Assembly: GCA_033439295.1 (NCBI GenBank)
Contig: JAVTLE010000010.1
Coordinates: 2,418,001 to 2,482,000 of the forward strand
Length of the DNA: 64,000 nt
Direction: 5' to 3'
Source: Deuterostichococcus epilithicus
Taxonomy: Eukaryota > Chlorophyta > Trebouxiophyceae > Prasiolales > Stichococcaceae
The notes below the pieces were generated by a model. That model was not told the DNA's origin. It saw only the letters and a list, made by a program, of their open reading frames with translations, and did no database searches. The first letter of the stretch is position 1. The number at the start of each line of letters is the position of its first letter. Made by a program: the position numbers and the translations under genes. Shown here in pieces: positions 44,101-60,600 of this stretch.

Positions 44101-44845
44101 CATCACCTCCTTGTCATGAGGAATGCAAAGTCCCGTCAGTGCTGCCAGCAAGCGCCGCTGTGCTGGTTCCTGCAGGCTTCGACCTGAAGCGCAGCGCGAA
44201 GGACCTGAGCGAAGCGGAGTACCTCAATTCGCCAGGTGAGCAAAGCTTGGGCAGGGCCTCGCTTCATCTCCCTTGCCTGAAGCACGAAGGCTGTGTTCGA
44301 GGGCGAGAGGCAGCTGGGGAGCTGTGCCAGCCGCACTGGCCGGCGAGAAGCTACATCAGCCGAAATATGCGCGCCCGCCAGTGCCGTTTGCAGCTGCGAT
44401 TTCGCCTGCAGCTCCGAAACAAGCCGTCATCCGTCACGACAGCACTGGTGTCTCGCAGAGTGGAAGGCGATGCCGGCGGTGCAGAATGGCCGCGTGTTTG
44501 TCGCAGACGGGTTGACGTACTTCAACCGCAGCAGTCCGCGAGTCGTGCACTCGGCGGAGATCGTGGCGGAGGCGCTGCACCCAGAGCTGGCAGGTGGGGA
44601 TTTCAGCTCGAGTCTGAGCTTGAGTGCAGATCAGATGTGCCCGCGCACCTGATCCACATGCTCCAATTGCCTTGTCTCGCTTCGCTTCGCCAATGAGACC
44701 CATGCAAAAATGACCGGCAGGGCTGTGGGGGCACATGGGGTCTACGCTGCTGACGCTGGAGCAGACGCTCAACCCAAAGAGCTTCATCTCGCTGCCGGCG
44801 TGGCACCACCAGAATGGCCGCAGCAATGGAGATCGCTGCTGCTGA
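41153..44845 (+). CDS. BtuF/TroA-like substrate-binding protein (putative cobalamin or iron-chelate binder)
   Basis: Eleven in-phase exons: 41153-41213, 41372-41460, 41557-41637, 41746-41780, 42001-42112, 42977-43126, 43306-43403, 43794-43921, 44176-44235, 44459-44593, 44721-44845; 357 aa. Motifs match bacterial cobalamin/Fe3+-siderophore binding proteins (COG0614): RIVSLLSASTEIVARLGM, LVGISHECDYPASI, LAPNVIITQDQCRVC, SLVPHSLADIRGDV, VALIEWIDPIMGSGHWHPEL, LEPDCILFAPCGFDLKRS, and NGRVFVADGLTYFNRSSPR. The two-lobe order is complete. No signal peptide precedes the first beta strand: the N terminus is a short basic tail (GTKRGKR), so a cytosolic or organellar soluble protein is more likely than a secreted one. 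No ABC transporter partner is nearby. Bacterial origin by transfer is possible but old, given eleven exons with local-type splice sites. Ligand is inferred from the family only. Confidence 0.85.
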
Positions 44846-45610
44846 CTGGCTGCCGCATTGCAGCGCGGAAGGATGCGGCATTGCAAACTATTCTTTGCGG
44901 CGCCTGCACGCACACGTGCCGAGCAGGGGTTATTCCTTCAACTTTGATGTTTTGGCGCGCAATTTCAGTTGTAGGAACGGGACGTTCTGTGTTGACACCA
45001 GCCGTAACAGCTGGTTCCGTTTGGCCAGTAGAACCCAGCAACAGGTGCCATTTGTATCATCCAGTGTTGACAATGTGGCACCATACCTATGCGTCCGCTT
45101 GAGCGACAGGAAGGAACGGGGAGCAGTAGGTAGCTGGTGGGTGCATGCGGAATGTGATGCTTACACTTTGTCAAATTGAATACCTACGGCGCCATAGCAG
45201 GCCCGCACAGAATGGTTTTGTCACAACGAAAAGCAGAAGGTGGTTCACAGTGCTGTTCTCTGGCGTTCAAATTCCCTGTCTGAAGTGTACATGAGGCCCC
45301 AGAAGATCTGGGAAAGCGCCGGGCGAGCCGCAGCCCGCTGGGCACTCTCTGAATTGTGTACAGATCCAGACATCACACGGCAGGGCATCAAAAGTCCCTC
45401 GGGCGCCCCTGGAAAACCTCCGGGGGCGACCCGAGCCCTGCCCGAATGTACTCGTGCGGTGCCAGAGCTGACTGCCAGACGCGCGCCGCTCCCCTGGTGT
45501 GCGAACCAATCATGTCCGCGGGAGCGGCGCGGCGCCATCCTGGGTCGGGCACCCTGCTTGCCGGGCGCTGCCGCGCCGGACGGGGGCCCGAGACCCCAGG
45601 AGTCAAGCGC
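44846..45610. other. Intergenic, convergent 3' ends of BtuF-like gene and SAHH
   Basis: No gene supported. Expected to hold both 3' UTRs. Confidence 0.5.
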
Positions 45611-49880
<4,270 letters not shown>

Positions 49881-50205
49881 GATGGCTGTGCTTGAGTTCA
49901 AAGGTTTGCAGAGGATGAGTGTGCGTCTCGCTGTGTGCGGCGAGGCGAGAAAGAGCGAAGTCGGTCAGGCGGCTGACAACCAAGCACGTACTTGCTAAAC
50001 CCTGATCGACGGCAATATGCCACCGAGGTCTGGTGCCGTCAAGGCCCAACCGAGAGGCCAGCACAACAGTTCGAGGGGACAGCCGCACCGTGGCCACACA
50101 CATCACAAAACTTCAGCAGCCGCCACAGCTGTGCATTTGCTGGTGTTCTCCCTTGCCCTAACCGGCACTCGCGGCGTGCCGAAGCGGGTGTTGAGCCCTT
50201 TTACC

Positions 50206-51637
50206 CTACTCTTTGGCTTCCTCCGGGCCGTCAGACAGCAACGACTTGAGGTCGCCGCTCTGGTGCAGGCCCATCAGGATGTCGCTGCCGCCCACGAACT
50301 CGCCCTTGATGTAAAGCTGCAGATGCCCGCAAAGGATTGGGCCGCGTCAGTGCCAAAGTGCAGCCGTGACGCGGCAGATTTGCATGCACGCCAGGCCCCT
50401 GGTCAGCGCGACCATGAGCTGGGACCGCGGGCGTGGCACACGCAGACGACATCTGGTTAAATGACGCTGCCGCTGCAGACTGCGGTGCGGGTGGCATCGA
50501 GGCGCGGAGGGGCGGCGACTTCAGACACACACGCGCCCCTGCAGGCGGCTGTGAGGATTTGCAGCGCTGCGCGCCGGCTATGGCTGCGCAGACACAAGCG
50601 CGCACCTGCGGGATGGTGGGCCAGCTGCTGTACTTTTTGATGGCGTCCCGCAGGTCGGGGTCCGCCAGCACGTTGCGGCTCGCATACTCCACGCCTACGC
50701 GGTGGCACAGAAGGATTGCATCGCCGTGCGTGTGGGCACGTGCGCAGCACGCTGCTGGAGGCCGCGCCTGGCAGCAAGCGCCCGTGTCCGGCCGCAGCGC
50801 AGCCGCTTGGCCCTCATCAGTGACGCGCTTCAGTCCGGTGCCGCGTGCACAAGCGCGCGCACGCACCGGCTGGCCAGCACTGCTGGCTGCGAATCCAAAG
50901 GGTCGATGTGGACCAGGCAGAGAGGGAATCACCGTAGGCGTTGAGTATCTGGCAAGCCATGTTGCTGAAGCCGCACATGGGCGCCTCGGGGTCACCCTGC
51001 AGAGCCATTTGGCGTGCGGGTCAATCTTAAATCCTCCCTGCCTGCATCGCGCACATCGACAGCATATCCAGCTGCCGCAAAGCGCCAAAGCTACTGTCAT
51101 CGCAGCTCTTTGGAGCCCTTGCTGAGCCTGCCGGAGCTGTCTAGCTCGTGCCTGAGCCGAGCTGACGGGCACCACATGTCAGGGCTGGCCGACGAAATTC
51201 GGGGCGGCAGGAGAAGTTTTCAGCGGCACCTTCATGTAGAGCAGGACTTTGTTGGAGCCGACGTCTTCCCGGATGGCCTCCTGCACCGAGCCCGACCGCT
51301 CGCCTTTGAATTGCGGCTTGAAGTCGCTGTGCACATCGTCGCCGCCGCTGGCAAACCCGCGCAAAACGGCGGTGCCGCCTGCGGGTAGCCAGCGCACATG
51401 CGGGGGTTTGGCACGAAGGAGCCGCAAAGACGACAGACGATCGGTACAGAAAAGCAGCAGACGACCCTGATTCATGGACACGCAGCGCATGCTGGGCACA
51501 GTAAACACAGTTTGAATGATGCTCATTATGAACCCGTGATGAAGAGCTCGAGCACGATCGACATAACAGGCACCTGCTGGCGCTAGTCGCCCGGCCAGAC
51601 TGCGGGCCAGCAGTCCCGCAGAGACCCGAGCCAGCAT
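50206..51637 (-). CDS. Monothiol glutaredoxin, CGFS type (Grx5/GRXS15-like)
   Basis: Binds and transfers [2Fe-2S] clusters. Five in-phase exons: 51574-51637, 51230-51378, 50933-50996, 50606-50694, 50206-50316; 158 aa. Features: N-terminal basic, hydroxyl/Ala-rich leader ([18 protein letters not shown]), typical of a mitochondrial presequence; [16 protein letters not shown]; the active site [13 protein letters not shown] (single Cys about residue 79); [35 protein letters not shown] with the cis-Pro TIPQ; and [15 protein letters not shown]. The length and single domain match the mitochondrial class rather than the multidomain Grx3/GRXS17. Lies head-to-tail with SAHH (326 bp between its stop and the SAHH start). 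Confidence 0.95.
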
Positions 51638-52819
51638 GGCTAATAATTTGAGGTTTGAGCGCGAAGCTAGCGTCGGCGTCGGTAGGCCAGGCGTACAGGA
51701 AACTTTGCTGGAAGCGGAACGGACTGGCCCGTGTGTTGCGCCCCATTGATGGCTGCACCTGCATTCCAAAATGATGACGCCACGTGGGCATGAGTGAAAC
51801 CAGCAACGAGGGAGTTCCCAACCAGGGGGGGCGGTGAAAGTATCCTGGGACCCTTGCACATCCGATATCCCCCAACTGAAAAGTCAAGCCGCGCTTAGGT
51901 GCCCATTTACGGCATTCCGTGAGAAAGTTTGTACAACGCGGAATAGTACTCTGCCAACAGGCATCGCTGCACAAGTTGCGCAATCGGAGTTCGCAATCAA
52001 CAACCCACGGCAAGGCGCGCGAGACCAACTATAGTCATCAGGAAGTGGAAAGGTGGGAAGCCCCCGGCGGGGTCATTTAGTTGCTGAGCTCCATGGTCTC
52101 GTGTCCCACCGCGAGGCTCATGCAGGACTAGCTGGTGTTGCTTCTACTTATATTTGGCATTCCCGTTGTGTAGTCGCACCCGCCTAACGCTTGTCGTGCG
52201 CCATTTGACCACCGAGTGCGTCGCGCCGGGTACAAGTCTCCTGCTGTCCTGAAGCCGCCAGGACCGTTATCCGCGTCCCCAACCAGCACATGTGATCTAG
52301 CCTTTCTTTATTGTGAGTGCTGGCCAGCTTATCACAGCTGTGCCTCCCACCTGTGATGGTGGTAGGACTCCGTCAACCACTACGCAACTTCCGCCTCGGC
52401 TCCGAAACTCTAACAGCATCCAAATGGTAGCTCTGCACAGATTGCGATGGCGTACTTGCATCCGGCATGATCCTTCAAATCAAGCTGACCACAGGCCACC
52501 GCTGTCATGCAACCACCAGCTCTGCGTATGCTATCGTCACCCGAAGTCTCAATCGTACTCTTTTGGTACTCATACGGCCTCGTTGCGGCATTTGCCTGTC
52601 CACGATCACGCCTCTTCAACACAGCCGTATATGCCTATTTGCAGGCACTTTTACGGCGCACCAATGGGCTTGCACGCCTGCGTCTTCCGCGGCCCGCGGG
52701 GTAAGGGTGACGCCATCAGCCCGACAGCGCACGTGCGATGTGAGTCGTCGGGCGATTGCTGCGGAGGCGCCACGGCGCCCAACGCCTGCATCCGTGACGA
52801 GGCGCCTATCGACCCCGCC
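51638..52819. other. Intergenic spacer, divergent promoters of glutaredoxin and coiled-coil gene
   Basis: No supportable gene; the open frame leading into the next gene extends back to 52313 but its first half has no recognisable features. Confidence 0.4.
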
Positions 52820-54022
52820 ATGCGCAGCACGACACAACCGCGGTGGGGACACGAACGTCCCGCACAGGCACCTTCGGCAGCGGATGAGAACTCTTGGGCC
52901 GACAGTGATGGGAGCGGCGTCGACCTGGAGGCGATGGACGAGGACGATGACGCTGGGTGCATGTCAGACGCCGACTCTGGGTGCGTTTCAGTAGTTTGCT
53001 CCACATTGCCGTCCTCCGGCGGCCGACCTACCTGCGCGGGCGACGTTTTCGTACACAGCAATACGGCTCCAGCCTGTTGTACACGCAAAAGTGAATGTCT
53101 GCGAAGGCTCTTGGGCTTCAGGCCGCGTCCTCTTGTCGCGGCAAGCTGTATGAGCGGCAGTAGTGGCGACGGGGGTTGCGGGGAGCTGTTAACCGAAGCA
53201 CTGTGTCTCCAACTAATGAGTGGTGCAGCATCTGCATACGAGGCACGACAACACGAAGGCACTGACCGGCCCCTCCGAGGGGCATGCCTTACTCGCTTGT
53301 GATGCTTTTGGTCCGCCTCCCGCAGGGACAGCAGCCTGTCCGAGCGCATCAGCGGCCTGGAGGTGCGGCTCGCGCGGCGCTCTGCCGAGGTGGAGGCTCT
53401 GAAGGCGGCCGTCGCCATGGCGGCGGCGGCGATGGACGCTAGGGAGCCGCGGGACCGGTCGCCGCCGCCGCCAATGCAGCAGCGGTCGCCAGCGGCGTTG
53501 CCGCAGCAGACGCAGCGGCCGGCGGCGCTGTTGCCGCAGCGGCCGCGCCTGTTGAGCGTCCACGTCGCCAGCCGGCTGACGCGGGCGCCCAGCGATCAGG
53601 CGACGGCGGGCTATGGCACGCGCCCAGGCGTGCAGCTCGACCAGGTGGGAATTCCGCATGACACTCTGACAACATCACCAGCTGCTGCGGTCGGCCTCCC
53701 AATGCAGCGGCGCTGTATCAAAGTCACAGCCACGAGGACGTTGTGTGCAACGTCCTCCTGGAATGGAACACTGTTGATCTCAGACCAAAGCTGCAGCAGC
53801 AGCAGCAATTCAGGCAGGCTTAAGAGTTGCCAAGCGACGGCTTTATGTGTGTTTTCAGCAACCATCTGAGCCAGTTTGATCCTATTTCCCCAGCAGGCAC
53901 TGCAGCAGTGCCGCGCCTGGACAGCCAGATTCCCGGACGAGGCGCCACTCGCGCCGCAGACAGATGCGCAGCTCCTTGCGGCGCTGGAATTGTGGGGGCG
54001 CCCAATCATGCGCTGCAACTAA
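52820..54022 (+). CDS. Hypothetical coiled-coil protein
   Basis: Three in-phase exons: 52820-52980, 53326-53644, 53894-54022; 202 aa from the ATG at 52820. The first exon encodes an acidic stretch (ENSWADSDGSGVDLEAMDED), the second a short coiled coil (SERISGLEVRLARRSAEVEA) followed by a Pro/Gln/Arg-rich segment, and the third a helical end (QALQQCRAWTARFPDE...LLAALELWGRPIMRCN). Splice signals are of the local type (donors GTGCGT, GTGGGA; acceptors CCCGCAG, CCCAG). I do not recognise the family. The start is uncertain: the same frame is open upstream to 52313, with another ATG at about 52661. Confidence 0.5.
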
Positions 54023-54684
54023 GGAGCAAGTTCCTGCGCCTGCAATCGAGGCTGTACAATTCGGTGTGGCACACGGCACTGCCACTGCCCACGTGGGGCA
54101 CTGTGACACCAGCGCCTGGGTCCTAGCATGCTGCAGCATGCATGTGCGTACCTGAAGTGGGCAGTGGCGGAGGCCGCCGCACATTTGACTGCCATTTGCT
54201 AATCGAAATGCTGCAGTTACTCCTAGCAACTTTCTACATTTTGGATAGCTGCACGGCGCTCCCTAGCAAAGCGGCAGCCAAGCAGGCAGGCAGTTGCGGC
54301 ATGCAGCACGCATAAGAGGTTGTGGCACATTGCTGCAAAGCCTGCACTTTCCCCATTGAACATTGCTGTCCGAGGGTATCCGTTTCCGATGTGGTTCAGA
54401 TTGTTGCAAATGTACCTTCCTTGTGATGTTTCTGCAGCGTCGCTGGTCAGAAGGGAACTCGTTCCTTGTTTGCGTTTGCCTGCTTGGTTTGTGTAATTTG
54501 TAAGATTACCTACGACCAGTATTCCCGCTGGCTTTGGTGTTCGAAGATTTCTGCAGCTCAAGGCCATTTCAACCTCGCGACAAGGTCACCTCCGATGGAG
54601 ACGCCCCCCTCTGTCTCTCCCGCCGAGCCTGCCAACCCGACTGCCGCAGAGCCGTTTGACCCATTTGGCCACGCCGTCGGGTCA
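54023..54684. other. Intergenic, convergent 3' ends of coiled-coil gene and lumazine synthase
   Basis: No gene seen; the region 54230-54540 is AT-richer than its surroundings. Confidence 0.5.
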
Positions 54685-56194
54685 TCAGGCCTCGACAGCC
54701 TCGACACCCCACGCGGGCGCCGCCAGCCCGTCCGCCCGCAGCTGCGACATCAGGTTGCCCATCTCCAGCGCCGTCAGCGCCGCCTCCGCACCCTTGTTGC
54801 CCGTCTTGCCGCCCGCGCGGTCCAGCGCCTGCGGCAGGGTTCCGCAGCCAGCACGGCGATCAGCATCAGAAACTGGCGCGGCGGTCAGCAGCCAGCGCAG
54901 GGTACAACATGCAGCGCATGGGCTCGGCGCAGGGTTCAGCGTCCAGTATTCTGCTCAGTTGGGTGACAGGACACAACCAGGCTTGCCTGCGTGTTCCTCT
55001 GCTCAGTCCTTCTTGCTCAGAAAACACGGCGCTATGCTGACACGAAAGCACGGGTTCTGCACACTCGAAGAGTGCGCGCACCCACCTGCTCCATGTTCTC
55101 TGTCGTCAGCACGCCGAAGATGGTGGGCACGCCGGTGGTGCGGCTGACGTCCAAGATCCCGTTGGCGGCGCCGCCCGCAACGGCGTCGTAGTGCGTTGTC
55201 GCGCCGCGCACCTGCCACCAGCGACGGCGGCCTCAGCACTGCACACGACAAGCCGCCGTGCTGCTCTGCTCCGGCTGGCCGCAGGCTGATCTGACGGTGA
55301 GATGGGGGCAGCACGGCGCTGCCAGGAAGCTGATCCGGCTTCGGCAGACGACTGCGACGATCAGGGCGGCCGAGGGCTGGCGCAGCAGCAGATACAGCAG
55401 CTTGCAGGGGTATCATGGCCGCCGCACGACGCATTTCCTAGACTTGACATCTCTAAAGCCAGCTCACCACAGTGCCGATGGCCACGACAGCATCAAAGTG
55501 GCCGGAGCGTGCCATAGCGGACGCCACCACCGGGAGTTCGTACGCTCCCGGCACCCACACCACCTGTGCACAGGCGGCGCGCGGGTCGCCACTGCATCTC
55601 GTCATCCAGGATCAAGCATTGTATGGGATGCGAGGTGCCCATGAGATACCCTTGGCGCCCCGCTGACCGCTAGCGCTATCGAGCTGATGCCTGCGCCTGG
55701 GTTGCCGAGCTCTCGGCAGGCGACGTCCGGCCGCCAGTCACGCGCTGCTGCCATGTCTCAGTTCACATGTCGCAAGATAATGCCTCCAGTATGTCCCCTC
55801 GGGGTCCCGATTCCCATATCGTCGCGGCACCAATGGCCCACGCCAGCAAGTGAGCGGCACCAGCTCGGTAGACACGCCGCCTCAGCCGGCAATCTGTCCA
55901 GTCATTCACTCCAAGACGCCATCCACTCACCTCGACATTGCGCTCCGGCACGCCATGCCGCGAAAAGGCCTCCAGCGCGCCCGCCAGCAGCAGTCGGGTG
56001 ACGAGCTCGTTGAAGCGGGACACTACCACGGCAAAGCGGCTGCCCTTGTGTCCGATGGGGCTGCCGATGTGCTCTCTCACGGCCGCGCAGGGTGACGCCG
56101 TCAGCTGCCGCCGGCGCCGCAGCGGCGAGCTGTGGCACCTGAAGGCTGCTGGGTTCGCCAGGCGAGCTACAGGTGCATTGGGGCCAGACTGCAT
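54685..56194 (-). CDS. RIBH: 6,7-dimethyl-8-ribityllumazine synthase, plastid-targeted
   Basis: Penultimate enzyme of riboflavin synthesis; condenses 5-amino-6-ribitylaminouracil with dihydroxybutanone phosphate. Four exons in phase 0: 55931-56194, 55468-55563, 55086-55211, 54685-54828; 209 aa. The first ~45 residues are Ala/Ser/Arg-rich ([20 protein letters not shown]), a chloroplast transit peptide by composition. Core motifs: [60 protein letters not shown], the substrate-binding [39 protein letters not shown] and [14 protein letters not shown]. The C terminus is about 20 residues longer than in bacterial enzymes. Confidence 0.96.
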
Positions 56195-57622
56195 CAGCGA
56201 GTTGTCGCAGAGCTGCCGCGACTTCCTGTAAGAGACAGAGCCTGGGTGCTGCCAGTCTGACGCCGCCGTGTGCTGTGCACAAGCTCGTCCAATGCTGGGC
56301 AACCTCGAGCGCGAGTTGAGGGGGTAGCCTGCAGGGGTCGAGACAAACGTGATGTTTCGATCCAGGGTTTCAGATGCGGCATAGGCGCGTACCTGGCAGC
56401 ATTGCCAGTTCCGTAAATGCCTGAGCCGCAATGCCGTGATGAGCCTGTGCACGTCGCCTGGCGCTGTGGACTGTGGCGGCTGACGCGCATCCTAATGCAC
56501 TACACACCGGCAGGCGCTGCGTCCTGCCTGCCATCGGAATGGCCTGCTCCCCGGTAATGCGTGAACGCAGATGTCGACAATGTCACCTCCACGCAACGCG
56601 CCACTGCGTTCGAAATCGTTACTGGCTGAAGGAATGCGATTCAGAGCAAGAGATCGCGGCTTGCAATTCACACTGCACCGCTCCGTGCGTGATCAAAGCG
56701 TCAGGAACCCAGTAACAGCATCGAGACTCGAGCGTCCTGCAGCATTCCGCCACCGCCCTTGCGACATCGACAGGACCTCCCGATCTCCAAGGTCACGCAG
56801 CAGCAGTGTGCATGCGTTTCAGAAGCAGCAATACACTTTGATTTGAAATACTTTGGGCTACAAGCCGTGTGGGCCTGCTCCCTCCAGGCAGTTCCTATCC
56901 TGTGAATCTCTTGCGAGTTCCGAGACGGTGCAGACTGCGCACGAACGGCAAGGGCAACAGCCCCTGCCGTGAATGTTTCCTTAAATATTACATAACGTAG
57001 TGGTTCTGTGAGCTCGGCATCATGCATCGGGTGAGTGCACGTTGCCAATATTGCAGCCACTGCCCACCAGCGGTGCTTGCGAACCATTTTGGCATACAAA
57101 CACGGGACACTGCAGCCCAGTAATGACCATCACGAGCTGAATTGACCTGAACCCCTGGCGACCCTCAACGATACATTCTTGCAGGCACCAAGCGGCGCAC
57201 GGCAGGAATCGTCGTCTGCATCGTTCGGCCCGCTGGTGGTCCTCGCGACGTTGCTGTGGCTCAGCCGCGATTGATTTGCCGACACAACATCGCAACTTGA
57301 AAGCTTTTTCACAGGGGACGAAGGCATCCGCCAGTTGCCACAAGCCCCAGAGTGGATGCAGGTGCTTATGACCTTCGCCATCTCGCATGCGCCAGTCAGC
57401 TTGGCATGCAAGTGCTTCCAGGAAAACACCCGAAAGCGCATTACTCAGGAGCCTATTTCAGAAGGCACCGCAAAACACGTCAGTCCCTCTAGCAGTCCCT
57501 GGCAGCAGAAATGCCGCTGCTGCATCATCCCACAGCTTGAGCCTGCTGTCAGCGCCTGGGTCGGACGCCTCTGTGACTGCCGCCTCAGAAGCTGACAGCT
57601 CCAGCCATGAGCCGGCTGCGAC
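56195..57622. other. Intergenic spacer, divergent promoters of lumazine synthase and GT90 gene 1
   Basis: No gene supported. It may conceal a 5' exon of the GT90 gene, since its neighbouring paralogue has three exons before the equivalent of this gene's first exon. Confidence 0.4.
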
Positions 57623-60600
57623 ATGGAATCCATTCTGCCGCCGCTGCAGACGCCACTGTCAAACGACACCGCCGCTGAGCGGTCCTTCTACCTGCCCTGG
57701 ATCCTGCAGGGCCTGCAGCCCTGGGCCGCGCACGGCATCGACGAGGTGAGCCACTTCTCCCTGTGCTTTGCCACCCTCTACTGTCATCACGGCCACCACG
57801 CAATGAGCTCTTGATGACCCGGTCAGCGCCGTCGAGTCATGTGTCAGCAGCACTTAGGGACCTGCCTGTAATACTGCTTCCTTTGCACGCCGCGGAGGCT
57901 GACCTGGAGCGGTCAAGCAGCCTGGCGGCGGGACCTTACTGCTATGGCGACCAGCTGCAGGTGCAGATCGTTGGCGGCCGGCTGTTCGTCGAGTTCCAGA
58001 CCTCCAAGGAGGGCGCGTCAGCAGGGCGGGCCCGTGCCGGCTGGTGCCTGGCTGCAATGGCGCAGGTGCTCAAGCCCTAAGCCCTCAATGAGCCCATGCA
58101 GTTGCTGTGCTCGCTCGATCCAGGCCCTAGTCCATCTCGCCGTTGATACGGCGCCTTTGAGCGAGCACTGGTCATGCACGCAGCGCCGATTGGCTGCACC
58201 GCGGCGCCCCGTCATCAGGTCTGCCAACAGCTACTGACCGCAAGAGCGCGCCGGGATGGGGGCCCTGTGCGTCGTCACCCTGCACGTCACAACACTCAAC
58301 CATCATTGTCAGTGCGCTCAGGGATAGGTGCGGCCGAAGGGAGGGTGCCCTACATCATCTTCGCATTCTTGGACACGCCGCGCGCCCTTCCCCGCCAGGT
58401 GAGGCGGGGGTCCCAAAGAAAAGGAACATTCCTGTTGTCTGAATCCTGGTGCAGCACTTTGCCTGGAGCCGCTCACAAGGCGGCCTTGTATGTCCGGGCC
58501 GGGACGACACTCATCTAGTTTGGACCAAGACGACATCCTAATGAGTTCCTACAAAATAGAGGCGGACTGCACTGCAGATTCCGGACCTGGATGCTGTCAT
58601 CCACACCAGCGACTTCCCCTGCGTGCGCGCGCGCCCTGACACCCCCGACATCGAGGTTCGCATCAACCGCGAGGTGCGCGCCGCCGCTGACTCGACACCC
58701 TCGCTGCCAAACCTTCGCAAGCCAGCCACCTCCTGAACTATCAATGTCCCGCTTGGCCTGGACCCGCACATCTTTCCTCCACCTGCCAAGTGAGTGGCAG
58801 CATGTTGTTTTGGGTTTCGGCCTTGGTTGTCCAGCTGAAACGACGAAGTGTGCTCGGTGCAGCTGCCGGCGGAGCACTACGGCGGGCGTCCGATCTCTGT
58901 GTTTGGGTGCAACAGCAGCACCGGCGACTTCCTGGACCTCCTGCTTCCGGACTACACGCACAGGGGCTCCGAATACTCGCAGGTCACAGGTAAGCTACTC
59001 TCTTGTTGCGCTCCTCTGGAGCCTAGCCTCTGCTTCGATGCCTGCTTTGGGGTCCATCCCTCAGTGCTTCCTGTCTTCCAAAGGGGCGGCCGAGACATAG
59101 GCAGACAACTTCTGTGCTGTGCAAGACGCTGCAGGTTGGCATGGACGCCATGCGGCGCCTGTCTGCCGCCCCTTGTTGACTTCTGTAGTGCTAGACACCC
59201 TGTGCAGCTCGGGAAAGGGGTCTAAGACTAAACGCCATTTCGTTTGCTGGCAGCTCCGTTCGGGGAGGTGCTCAGCGGCTGGCCGCAGCAGTTCGACGCC
59301 ATCGCCGCATCGCACGCCTTCACGCCGCTGTGGCAGCGGGAGGCGCCCGTCATGTGGCGCGGCCGCTCAGATGCCGGCAGGCGCGATGGGATCAGGTGCG
59401 GCCACGCAATCCGGCACATCCATCCACAGCCATTCTGCGGGCGTGAGCGGGAGCGGCAGGATGCTGGGTCAGCAGAGTCGGCTTGACCGCCAGTCAGACA
59501 GGAGGCTGCTAAAAGGGAAGATGGTGACACTGCGCCTCCATCCACCGTGAGAAAGGCTGCTGCTGCCTCTCCACATTCGTGCGTGCTGCCGGGACCATCG
59601 TCGCTGCCCCTCGCCAGGCGCCAGTTCCTGGCCTGCCCGACTGCCCTGCGGGCGGCCGGCAACGCATCCGCGGCGGCGGTTTTCGACCTGGCGTCGCCGC
59701 GGGAGGGGGAGCCGCCCACCCCCGTCCGCCTAATGGACAATGGCAACTACAGGTGCCCTGCTCAAGCAGTGCCCTCCTCAGCAGCGGCAGAGCCGCGCTG
59801 TGATGATGGCCGACGAACAGTGTGTGCTGCATCCGCTGCTGCATGCTCGGTCAGCCGCTGACAGTCGTGTGTCGTCACCGGCGGCGGCATGTCCAAGCAG
59901 CACAACTGGGCTGTAGATGCGTGCTCGAACGATGAGCGATGACGAGGATTTGTCCTTCCTCCAGGTATCCGGTCTACATCGGTCTACATCGAGACTGAGG
60001 CGTACACGACCAACCTCAAGCACAAGCTGGCTGCCGGGTCGCCCTTGGTGCTGAAGCCCCAGTGCGCACACCTACGCCCAGTGCTTCCCTGTCCCGTCGG
60101 TAAACGAGCAAGTGCTTAGCCAATCCTCCTCCTGCATGCCCTAGCAGGTCGGGATGCGCGGCAGGGTGCCGGCACACCGGCGCTCCTGCAGGCTGCCCAG
60201 CATGCTTGCTGCAGCGGCAGGCGCCAGCCTGCGCCTGCGGGGAGTCTCCAATTGGCAAGGCATCGATTTCAGCAGGCATCGATCCTTGCTATTTAGGGTT
60301 TGTCATGTGCGTGAGGTTCGTTGCCCGAGGTGACCGGCTGCCGCCAATGTCGTGTCGCTCAGCTACCACGGGTGGTGGACGCGCGCGCTGCAGCCGGGCG
60401 TGCACCTTCTGGAGGTGTCTAACGGCGCCGACATGTGCCGGGACCTGCTCGAAAAGGTGCGCTCGCGGTGCTGCCAGGCGGGGGCGCCCCCTGTCACCCC
60501 TACTGGTGCCCCCACGACCGAGTGTTCAAGGAGGTGGCTCCCTAGCCCTTCCGTGTGGCTGCTGCCAAGGCCTGGTGCAGTTTTGGAAAGAAGCATGCCA

